NCBI GenBank assembly: GCA_016844485.1
Contig: JAENIZ010000054.1
Span: forward strand, 1-7,734
DNA length: 7,734 bases
Reading direction: 5' to 3'
DNA from: Gammaproteobacteria bacterium
GTDB taxonomy: Bacteria > Pseudomonadota > Gammaproteobacteria > Eutrophobiales > Eutrophobiaceae
In this document: piece by piece, positions 1-6,758 of the stretch
Layout of the letters: each line of letters starts with the position of its first letter
Position numbering within the stretch: the first letter of the stretch is position 1
The notes under the pieces: generated by a model
Database searches by the model: none
What the model saw: only the letters and a program-made list of their open reading frames with translations
Told to the model about the DNA's origin: nothing
Program-made: the position numbers and the translations under genes

Positions 1-127
1 CGAGCAACAGGGATTGTTTTATGGGTTGAACATACCAGGCAAACACCTTGAGCCTGATCGGGGCGGGGTCCAGCAAGGCAAATGTCTCGAGGCCCTGGCA
101 AGATTCGGCTTGGTCGATGAAACCTGA
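1..127 (+). CDS. DUF58 family protein, C-terminal fragment
   Basis: Only the last 41 codons are present; codons run from base 2 to a TGA at 125-127. The readable tail contains YGLNIPGKHLEPDRG followed by a CLEALARFG motif, which resembles the conserved C-terminus of DUF58 proteins (membrane-anchored proteins with a vWA-like fold). Genes of this family commonly sit between a MoxR-type AAA ATPase gene and a TgpA transglutaminase gene, and the next gene here is a TgpA homologue, which supports the call. The stop codon lies inside the start of tgpA (overlap 117-127), so the two are probably one operon with coupled translation. Its function is poorly known. Identification rests on a short tail plus context. 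Confidence 0.75.
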   Translation, partial: EQQGLFYGLNIPGKHLEPDRGGVQQGKCLEALARFGLVDET

Positions 128-2126
128 ACTTGTGATAAAACACGTCACTCTCCGGGAACTCTACTGGCTGGCTGCGGCAGTCGTTATGGCTATCCTGCCA
201 CACAGTACGCGCATTCCTGCGTGGATAATCCTGTTGGTTCTGGCATTAATTTTATGGCGCGTAATCGGTTTGTTGAAAAACTGGCCATTATTAAATGATC
301 ATTCATTTTTATTACGTCTGATCCAGATAGTTTTGGTGATCGCCGGGTTTGCCGGTGTCTACAACCAGTTTGGCACTCTGGTCGGCCGCGATGCGGGAAC
401 GTCGCTTCTGGTGTTGCTGATCGGACTTAAGGTCCTCGAGACCTGCAGGGAACGTGATTACTACGTCGTCATTTTTCTCGGTTACTTTATCGTTGTCACC
501 AATTTCTTCTACACGCAATCCATTGCCACTGCAATTTACATGGCCTTGACCGTATGGGTGACGACCTCCTGCCTGATCACATTCAATGATCGTGCCCACT
601 GCCTGCCGGATATTGCCAGGTTGCGAATCGCGGGGACTTTGCTGTTACAGGCATTACCGATCATGTTATTTCTGTTTCTGTTATTTCCCCGCATCAATGG
701 TCCTCTCTGGGGCCTGCCAAAGGATGCGCATGCCGGACTGATCGGCATAGATGACGTGATGGAACCGGGCACGATAAGCCAGCTTATTCAAACGGATGCC
801 GTCGCCTTCAGGGTTGAATTCGGGGGTGAGATACCGGAACAGTCAAAACTCTACTGGCGCGGTCCGGTGCTACTCCACAGCGATGGCCGTAAATGGACGC
901 GTGACGTGAAGACAACGAGTAAGTCCGTAACGCTTGAAACGGGCGGCCCCTCTGTCCGTTATACCGTAACCATGGAACCCAATAATCAACGATGGTTGTT
1001 CGCCCTGGAGATGCCGAATCAGGTTCCTGAGCAGGGATACATTACCAGTGACTTCCAGTTATTAACGCGGGAACCGGTACGTCAGCGTATTCGTTATGAT
1101 CTTTCATCCTCCCCTGAATATCTTATTCGAAATAGTGGCAGTGCTGAACTTGAGCGCGCCTTGCAGCTGCCTGCAGGTTATCACTCGAAAACGATTGCGC
1201 TTGCACAATCCTGGCGTGAGGAAGGGGATAACCCTGCACAAATCATTGATCGTGCCTTGCGCTGGTTCAGTGAAGATGAATTTTATTACACACTGACTCC
1301 GCCCTTGCTCGCGCAAGATAACGTAGATGAGTTTTTATTCAATACCAAACAGGGATTTTGCGAACATTACGCAGGGGCTTTTGTGATTTTAATGCGCGCT
1401 GCGGAGATCCCCGCGCGTGTTGTTACAGGATATCAGGGGGGAAACTATAACCCTGTGGGGGATTATCTGATTGTCGGGCAACAGGATGCCCATGCCTGGG
1501 CCGAGGTCTGGCTGGATGAACGTGGCTGGGTCCGCGTTGATCCGACCTCAGCCGTATCACCAGCCCGTGTACTCGAAGGTATCGAGAGCGCACTGCCGGA
1601 TGCCATTGTCGATATTCCGCTGGTGTTCAGTCAAAACCCGTTGTCACGCGATCTCTGGGAACGCTTGCGCAACAGTTGGGACGCTATAAATAATCAATGG
1701 AACCAGTGGGTCATCAGCTATGGGCCGCAACGCCAGTCACAATTTTTAAGTCAGTTCGGGATGGGCGATATTGACTGGAAGGCAATGACCGCAGTGTTAT
1801 CCATAGCGATCAGTATTTTCCTGTCCATCATTGCAATCTGGCTGTTACGGCAGAATATGCCAAATCGCGATCAAGCCAGGACGCTTTATGATGAGTTCTG
1901 CCGCAAACTGGCGCGCAGGGGCATATTGCGTCTGCATAGCGAGGGCCCGCTTGATTTTGCCCGGCGTGTTGCAGGCAGGAGCGAAGATCTGTCAGCGCCA
2001 GTCAATGAGATAACAAGACTGTATATTTCTGTGCGTTACGGTACGCAGCAGGAATATCTTGAACAACTGAAGGCGAGGGTCAAGGATTTTCGGCCACCAA
2101 AAACAATAACAAGGAAAATCGCTTAA
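117..2126 (+). CDS. tgpA: TgpA-type membrane transglutaminase (DUF3488 / transglutaminase core / DUF4129)
   Basis: A 669-residue inner-membrane protein. The N-terminal third (about residues 14-191) is a run of roughly six or seven hydrophobic helices typical of DUF3488. A soluble region follows, expected in the periplasm, with a transglutaminase-like core whose Cys-His-Asp triad reads as C415 (QGFCEHYAGAF), H459 (DAHAWAEVW) and D475 (VRVDPTSAV). A single helix at about 557-579 leads to a cytoplasmic DUF4129-like tail (EGPLDFARRV). In Pseudomonas aeruginosa, TgpA is essential and linked to the cell wall; the substrate is unknown. I chose ATG 117 over the upstream in-frame TTG at 48. It overlaps the DUF58 stop by 11 nt, and the protein then begins just before the first membrane helix. 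No good Shine-Dalgarno precedes it, which fits translational coupling. All three catalytic residues are present, so it should be active. Confidence 0.9.
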   Translation: MKPELVIKHVTLRELYWLAAAVVMAILPHSTRIPAWIILLVLALILWRVIGLLKNWPLLNDHSFLLRLIQIVLVIAGFAGVYNQFGTLVGRDAGTSLLVLLIGLKVLETCRERDYYVVIFLGYFIVVTNFFYTQSIATAIYMALTVWVTTSCLITFNDRAHCLPDIARLRIAGTLLLQALPIMLFLFLLFPRINGPLWGLPKDAHAGLIGIDDVMEPGTISQLIQTDAVAFRVEFGGEIPEQSKLYWRGPVLLHSDGRKWTRDVKTTSKSVTLETGGPSVRYTVTMEPNNQRWLFALEMPNQVPEQGYITSDFQLLTREPVRQRIRYDLSSSPEYLIRNSGSAELERALQLPAGYHSKTIALAQSWREEGDNPAQIIDRALRWFSEDEFYYTLTPPLLAQDNVDEFLFNTKQGFCEHYAGAFVILMRAAEIPARVVTGYQGGNYNPVGDYLIVGQQDAHAWAEVWLDERGWVRVDPTSAVSPARVLEGIESALPDAIVDIPLVFSQNPLSRDLWERLRNSWDAINNQWNQWVISYGPQRQSQFLSQFGMGDIDWKAMTAVLSIAISIFLSIIAIWLLRQNMPNRDQARTLYDEFCRKLARRGILRLHSEGPLDFARRVAGRSEDLSAPVNEITRLYISVRYGTQQEYLEQLKARVKDFRPPKTITRKIA

Positions 2127-2157
2127 CAGAAAATTATTTTTCAGCAAAGTATAAATA

Positions 2158-3909
2158 TCAATTTACTGGTTCTGTGAATTGAACCCGGTGCAATCTTGCA
2201 TATACACCATCCTGTTTCAACAAGTCGCTATGCTTGCCGGTTTGTACTATCCTGCCTCGATCGATCACAAGAATACGATCTGCTTTTTCTATAGTAGATA
2301 ACCGGTGTGCAATAACAATGCAGGTTCGTCCTTTTTTAATCCTGTCCAGTGCGCTTTGGATCTGCCGCTCTGACTCCCTGTCCAGGGAAGACGTCGCTTC
2401 ATCCAGAATCAGAATAGGTGCGTTTTTCAGTATTGCGCGCGCAATGGCCAGACGCTGCCGTTGCCCGCCGGAAAGTTTCATCCCTTTCTCGCCGATGATG
2501 GTCTCAAAACCATCTGGCATCTCCTGTATAAATTCCAGGGCATGAGCTGCCCTTGCGGCTTCAATAATATCCTCATCTTTACTATTATGCAGTGCGCCAT
2601 AGGCGATGTTATTCCGCACAGTATCATTAAATAACACCACCTCCTGGCTGACTAACGCGATATTGGCGCGCAAAGATGCCAATGTGATCTCCCTCAAGTC
2701 TATACCATCCAGCAGGATCTCGCCGTTGCTAACATCATAAAATCCCGGCAACAGGTTTGCGACAGTTGTTTTGCCGCTGCCTGAAGAACCGACCAATGCC
2801 ACGGTCTCGCCAGGTGAGATGTGCAGGGAAATATTTTGCAGCGCGTCTGTTTCCTTTCCATCATATCGAAAATTGACATTCCGGAATTCAATATCGCCCT
2901 TAATATGTTCAATGACACGTGTACCACTATCCGTTTCCGGTTGTTCATCCAATAATGAAAAAATGCTTTCGCATGCTGCCAGTCCCTTCTGTATATGTTC
3001 ATTGACTGATACCAGGCGCTTCAGGGGCGCAAGTAACATAGCCATCGCGCCAAAGAATGATACAAATTCACCGATACTCAGGGCGCCTGTGGACGCCTGT
3101 ATAGCGGCAATATAAATAATAACCGCAAGGGCAATGGCGGAGATCAGCTGTACTGCCGGGCCAGTGGCGATTGCAGCCATAGCGAATTTCATCATGTAGC
3201 GTCTGTTACTTCTGATGACTACATTAAATCGTTCAATCTCCTGCGCCTGACCCCCATACAGCTTGACCAGTTTCTGGCCTTCAATACATTCACCCAGAAC
3301 ATGATGTATATCAGCCATTGATTCCTGCGCCTTTTGGCTCATTTTTCTCAAACGATTCCGGATGCTCAGTACAATAAGAACTATAAACGGCGCACAAATT
3401 AAAGCGATGAGTGTCAGCCGCCAATCGATGTAAAACATCCAGGCAATAAGACCGATAATGGCGAGAAAATCCCTTATTAAGGTAGTGACAGCATTGGTAG
3501 CGGCCTGTTGAATCTGAATTACATCATAAGTAAATTTCGACATCAGCATGCCGCCAGTATGGTGATCATAATACTGGCTCGGGAATGACAACATGCGCAG
3601 AAACATTTCGCTACGCAAATCCGTCATGACGGTAAACGCGACCCAGCGCAGTGACATTCCATTTATATAGGTAGCGGCCCCCCGGATTATAAATAACCCG
3701 ACAAATAACACGGGTATCAAATATATAAGTTCAGGATCTTTATTTATGAATGCCCCGTCGAGCATGGGCTTCATCAGTGCGGGAATGGCCGGATCGGTCG
3801 CGGCCAATATCAGCATGCTGAGAATAGAAACATAAAACCTTTGCCGATAAGGAATAACATAACGCAAAAGTCGCAAGTATAATTGTGTGTCTTTCACAGA
3901 TTTGGTCAT
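2158..3909 (-). CDS. msbA: Lipid A export ABC transporter, permease/ATP-binding protein MsbA
   Basis: A 583-residue ABC half-transporter, almost exactly the length of E. coli MsbA (582). It flips core-lipid A across the inner membrane as a homodimer, powered by ATP. Residues about 20-310 form the six-helix exporter domain. The nucleotide-binding domain follows, with Walker A GSSGSGKT (374-381), Q-loop Q422, signature LSGGQ (479-483), Walker B ILILDEA with catalytic E504, the D-loop SSLD and H-loop H535. The ATG at 3909 is preceded by GGAAG with a 6-nt spacer. In many Proteobacteria msbA is followed by lpxK; here the next gene downstream is tgpA on the opposite strand, 31 nt away, so msbA appears to be transcribed alone. 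A lipid or drug exporter paralogue is possible, but the length and overall resemblance favour MsbA. Confidence 0.92.
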   Translation of the reverse strand: MTKSVKDTQLYLRLLRYVIPYRQRFYVSILSMLILAATDPAIPALMKPMLDGAFINKDPELIYLIPVLFVGLFIIRGAATYINGMSLRWVAFTVMTDLRSEMFLRMLSFPSQYYDHHTGGMLMSKFTYDVIQIQQAATNAVTTLIRDFLAIIGLIAWMFYIDWRLTLIALICAPFIVLIVLSIRNRLRKMSQKAQESMADIHHVLGECIEGQKLVKLYGGQAQEIERFNVVIRSNRRYMMKFAMAAIATGPAVQLISAIALAVIIYIAAIQASTGALSIGEFVSFFGAMAMLLAPLKRLVSVNEHIQKGLAACESIFSLLDEQPETDSGTRVIEHIKGDIEFRNVNFRYDGKETDALQNISLHISPGETVALVGSSGSGKTTVANLLPGFYDVSNGEILLDGIDLREITLASLRANIALVSQEVVLFNDTVRNNIAYGALHNSKDEDIIEAARAAHALEFIQEMPDGFETIIGEKGMKLSGGQRQRLAIARAILKNAPILILDEATSSLDRESERQIQSALDRIKKGRTCIVIAHRLSTIEKADRILVIDRGRIVQTGKHSDLLKQDGVYARLHRVQFTEPVN

Positions 3910-4055
3910 TAGTATCTTCCGGAATACCTGCGTATATTAACCATAATGATAAAAAATTCAGCGCCTATTTATACATACGACATTATTCAACTTGATGTTT
4001 GTTGATACAATGACGCAATAAATACAATCCGGCCAGCAAAACACTATTCAAATCC
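3910..4055. promoter_or_regulatory. Divergent intergenic region between msbA and phosphoribulokinase, with a candidate prk promoter
   Basis: A 146-nt AT-rich gap between the divergent msbA and phosphoribulokinase starts must carry promoters for both. Towards phosphoribulokinase, TTGATA (4002-4007) and TACAAT (4023-4028) each match the sigma-70 consensus at 5 of 6 positions, but the 15-nt spacer is shorter than the usual 16-18. An inverted repeat TCAAC-N9-GTTGA (3987-3991 / 4001-4005) touches the -35 box and could be an operator. For msbA I see only weak candidates on the minus strand, such as a TAATAT-like -10 in the AT-rich stretch around 3930-3950. No convincing Shine-Dalgarno precedes the phosphoribulokinase ATG at 4056. 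All sites are pattern matches only. Confidence 0.4.
3916..3920 (-). promoter_or_regulatory. Ribosome binding site of msbA
   Basis: On the minus strand GGAAG lies 6 nt upstream of the msbA ATG. It is the clearest Shine-Dalgarno sequence at any gene start in the window and fixes the msbA start. Confidence 0.6.
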
Positions 4056-4928
4056 ATGTCCAAAAAACATCCTATTGTTGCAGTCACAGGTTCATCCGGC
4101 GCCGGCACGACCAATGTCAAAGCAGCCTTTGAGCAAATCTTCCGGCGGGAAGGCATAAACCCTGCGATTATCGAGGGTGACGGCTTTCATCGTTATGATC
4201 GCAAACACATGGACGAGCTTGCCGCCAGGGCCGAGGCCGAGGGCAGGCATTTAACCCATTTCGGACCTGAAGGTAACCTGTTTGAGGAGCTTGAGGCATT
4301 ATTCAAGGAATATTCAGAACATGGTACCGGCAAGCGCAGATATTATATCCACAATAACGAAGAGGGCGCCCAGCATGGCTCACCACCCGGCACGCTGACT
4401 CCGTGGGAGCCATTGCCGGAGAATACCGATCTGCTCTTCTATGAAGGTTTACACGGCGGCGTGACAACCGATACAGTGAATGTGGCGCAGTATGTTGATC
4501 TGTTAATAGGCGTGGTGCCTATTATCAATCTCGAATGGATACAAAAGATCCACCGCGACAAGGCGGTCAGGGGCTATACCTCTGAAGACGCCACCAGGCT
4601 GATTTTAAGCCGCATGCATGATTATACACACTACATCATTCCACAGTTCTCGCGCACCGATATCAATTTCCAACGGGTGCCCACTGTAGATACGTCCAAT
4701 CCCTTTGCCGCGACGAAAATCCCCACAAATGATGAAAGTTTCTCCGTCATTCATATCAGAAATCTTGATAAAATCCAGGCGGATTTCCGCTATCTCCTGG
4801 AAATGCTGGATGGCTCATTCATGTCAACACCGGATACCATCGTGGTGCCTACCGGGAAGAAGGTCTTTGCCACGCAGCTCATTCTTAATCCGGTGATCCA
4901 TCATATGATGGAGAAGAAAGCATCATGA
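4056..4928 (+). CDS. prk: Phosphoribulokinase, class I (octameric bacterial type)
   Basis: Phosphorylates ribulose 5-phosphate with ATP to ribulose 1,5-bisphosphate, the Rubisco substrate, in the Calvin cycle. The 290 residues match the bacterial class I length. Visible motifs are the P-loop GSSGAGTT (12-19), EGDGFHRYDR with D42, H45 and R49 corresponding to the catalytic Asp42, His45 and Arg49 of the Rhodobacter sphaeroides enzyme, YEGLHGG with E130 (its Glu131), NLEWIQKIHRDKAVRGY with K164, R167 and R172 (its Lys165, Arg168 and Arg173), and NFQRVPTVDTSNPF. The P-loop lacks the usual lysine; this is normal for the class. The start MSKKHPI agrees with relatives. It heads a likely operon with a ParA ATPase and a reductase. 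E. coli has a non-autotrophic paralogue (PrkB) of similar size, and parts here (FGPEGN, GTLTPWEPLPENTD) resemble it, so the autotrophic role is likely but depends on Rubisco genes elsewhere. Confidence 0.93.
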   Translation: MSKKHPIVAVTGSSGAGTTNVKAAFEQIFRREGINPAIIEGDGFHRYDRKHMDELAARAEAEGRHLTHFGPEGNLFEELEALFKEYSEHGTGKRRYYIHNNEEGAQHGSPPGTLTPWEPLPENTDLLFYEGLHGGVTTDTVNVAQYVDLLIGVVPIINLEWIQKIHRDKAVRGYTSEDATRLILSRMHDYTHYIIPQFSRTDINFQRVPTVDTSNPFAATKIPTNDESFSVIHIRNLDKIQADFRYLLEMLDGSFMSTPDTIVVPTGKKVFATQLILNPVIHHMMEKKAS

Positions 4929-4992
4929 TTGACGAACAAGCGGATCCGGACCGTTCTACTGTTCTGCCACATAACTCATTAATGAAATTGCC

Positions 4993-5646
4993 ATGCGCAC
5001 AATACTGGTTCTGAACCCGAAAGGGGGTTGCGGGAAAAGCACTCTGGCAACGAATATTGCGGGTTATTTTGCCCAGCAAGGCAAAAGGGTTGCACTCGCA
5101 GATTGTGACTCTCAGGGATCCAGCAGTGATTGGCTCAAGGCACGCCCGGAGCGTCTTGCCAAAATTGATTGCGCAGTAATTAAAGACGGCGAACTGCGTA
5201 TTGGCAAAACGACTGAAATCCTGGTAATGGACTCACCCGCGAGCGTGCATGATCAGAAACTGGTCAATATTATCCGTCCCGCGCAAACTGTAGTGATCCC
5301 GGTGCTGCCGTCACCCCTTGATATGCGCGCGGCTGAACGTTTTCTGCATGAATTAATCAGTCTGAGAAACAAAATCGGGCGCAAGGTAAAGATTGCGACC
5401 GTTGCCAACCGGGTGCGGGAAGATACCCTGGCCGCGGTCAAGCTTGAATATTACCTTGAAAAACTCAAGTTGCCGGATGGCAACCGGATACCTTTTATGA
5501 CCGCGTTGCGCGCGAGCCAGAATTATATCCAGGCGGCTGAAAACGGCATGACAATATTTGAGCTCGCGCCATCGAAGACTTACTATGACAGGGAGCAATG
5601 GAGTCCCCTGTTACGCTGGCTAAACAGCAGCCGGAGTATTCCATAA
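4993..5646 (+). CDS. Orphan ParA/MinD-family ATPase
   Basis: A 217-residue single-domain ATPase of the ParA superfamily, which positions DNA or large protein cargo by ATP-dependent dimerisation on the nucleoid. The deviant Walker A is NPKGGCGKST, with signature lysine K10 and P-loop lysine K15. The switch region is ALADCDSQGSSSDWL (D37, D39), and the Walker B strand EILVMDSPAS ends at D80, with Ser-Pro following it in place of the common Ala-Pro. There is no N-terminal helix-turn-helix, so it is a short form, closer to ParF/Soj-like or cargo-positioning ParAs than to plasmid P1-type ParA. No ParB or other partner gene and no iteron-like repeats are visible. It starts 64 nt after phosphoribulokinase on the same strand and is followed 61 nt later by a reductase gene. 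No clear Shine-Dalgarno precedes ATG 4993. The cargo cannot be told from the sequence. Confidence 0.88.
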   Translation: MRTILVLNPKGGCGKSTLATNIAGYFAQQGKRVALADCDSQGSSSDWLKARPERLAKIDCAVIKDGELRIGKTTEILVMDSPASVHDQKLVNIIRPAQTVVIPVLPSPLDMRAAERFLHELISLRNKIGRKVKIATVANRVREDTLAAVKLEYYLEKLKLPDGNRIPFMTALRASQNYIQAAENGMTIFELAPSKTYYDREQWSPLLRWLNSSRSIP

Positions 5647-5707
5647 GATAACAAGCCGGTTTGCCAGCGCCATTTAATCTACTGTTTTGCGGGCCATCTT
5701 ATTTCTC

Positions 5708-6724
5708 ATGCCATTTACCATAACTCTCCAACCCAATAATGAATCGTTTACGGTCATGGAGGGTGAAACCATTCTGGCGGCCGCATTACGCAGTGGCCGC
5801 AATTTCCCTTATGGTTGCCGCAACGGCGCATGTGGGTCCTGCAAGGGAAAACTCATCAGCGGTAAAATCCAATATGGCGAGATACCCCTCACCGGAATTA
5901 CTGAAAAAGAACGCGAAGCCGGTTTCGCACTGTTTTGTCAGTCAAGACCTGTCAGTGATCTCGTCATAGAGGCACGCGAAGTCATTGGCGCGGGGGATCT
6001 GGTGATCCGTAAGTTGCCTTGTCGCGTCACAAAGATTGAGAACCTTAGTCACGATGTCATGCGACTTTTTCTGAAACTGCCCGCAACAGAACACCTGCAG
6101 TTTCTCGCAGGTCAATATATCGATATCCTGCTGCATAATGACAAGCGGCGTTCGTTTTCTCTTGCCAATGCCCCGCATGATGATGAATTTCTTGAGCTGC
6201 ATATACGCCACTATGATGGAGGATTATTTTCTGAATTTGCATTTCACAAGATGCACGAAAAGACATTACTGCGTATTGAGGGGCCTTTAGGTACTTTCTT
6301 TTTCCGGGAAGAATCCGATCGTCCAATCATTATGGTGGCTGGCGGCACCGGCTTTGCACCGATAAAAAGCATCATCGAACATATACTTGCAAATAATCTT
6401 GAACGCACCATACATTTTTATTGGGGCGCACGGGGACGGCAGGATTTATATTTACATGGACTTGCAGAGCGGTGGGCAAATGAAAATGTAGCCATCCACT
6501 ATATTCCCGTACTATCCGGACCACATAAAGAAGATCAATGGCAGGGGCGCACAGGTTTCGTGCATGAAGCGGTATTAAATGATTTCCCGGATCTTTCCGG
6601 ATATGAGGTTTACACCTGTGGACCGCCGCCGATGGTCAGGGCTGTACAGAATACTTTTGCAGAACGCGGCCTTGCGCAGGATTATATCTATTCGGATTCC
6701 TTTGAGTTTGCTCCGCCCGGTTGA
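5708..6724 (+). CDS. 2Fe-2S ferredoxin-domain FAD/NAD(P)H oxidoreductase (CDP-6-deoxy-delta-3,4-glucoseen reductase-like)
   Basis: A 338-residue electron-transfer flavoprotein, presumably cytoplasmic. The N-terminal plant-type ferredoxin domain (about 1-92) carries the 2Fe-2S ligands C37, C42, C45 (YGCRNGACGSC) and C77 (LFCQSR). A ferredoxin-NADP reductase module follows, with FAD motif RRSFSLAN (147-154), NAD(P) motif GGTGFAP (212-218) and CGPPPM (304-309). The arrangement matches AscD/RfbI-type reductases and the reductase subunits of multicomponent oxygenases. Databases often call such proteins CDP-6-deoxy-delta-3,4-glucoseen reductase, but no deoxysugar gene is visible here, so the true electron acceptor is unknown. 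I chose ATG 5708 over in-frame TTG 5687 because MPFTITLQP starts directly at the first strand of the ferredoxin fold. It ends 34 nt before the convergent hemY stop. Confidence 0.88.
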   Translation: MPFTITLQPNNESFTVMEGETILAAALRSGRNFPYGCRNGACGSCKGKLISGKIQYGEIPLTGITEKEREAGFALFCQSRPVSDLVIEAREVIGAGDLVIRKLPCRVTKIENLSHDVMRLFLKLPATEHLQFLAGQYIDILLHNDKRRSFSLANAPHDDEFLELHIRHYDGGLFSEFAFHKMHEKTLLRIEGPLGTFFFREESDRPIIMVAGGTGFAPIKSIIEHILANNLERTIHFYWGARGRQDLYLHGLAERWANENVAIHYIPVLSGPHKEDQWQGRTGFVHEAVLNDFPDLSGYEVYTCGPPPMVRAVQNTFAERGLAQDYIYSDSFEFAPPG

Positions 6725-6758
6725 ATTCATTATCGTATTTACTTTACGTGCGATTATT

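Noticed and set aside
2129..2142. Possible terminator hairpin GAAAA-TTAT-TTTTC between tgpA and msbA
   Set aside because: Only five mostly A-T pairs and no T-tract after it; too weak for an intrinsic terminator.
2771..3115. 114-codon open frame on the + strand
   Set aside because: It lies entirely antisense to msbA, has a composition unlike real proteins (rich in Cys and Ser) and no recognisable motif; a shadow frame.
4089..4112. P-loop of phosphoribulokinase lacks the Walker A lysine (GSSGAGTT)
   Set aside because: The class I bacterial enzymes normally have GSSGAGT-S/T here, for example in Rhodobacter sphaeroides, so it is not a defect.
5647..5707. Gap between parA and the reductase gene examined for a promoter or terminator
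   Set aside because: No -35/-10 pair with acceptable spacing and no stable hairpin with T-tract found; read as an intra-operon gap.
6729..6757. Imperfect inverted repeat ATTATCG / CGATTAT between the reductase gene and hemY
   Set aside because: Six of seven pairs, AT-rich, with a 15-nt loop; could be a weak bidirectional terminator but not distinguishable from chance.
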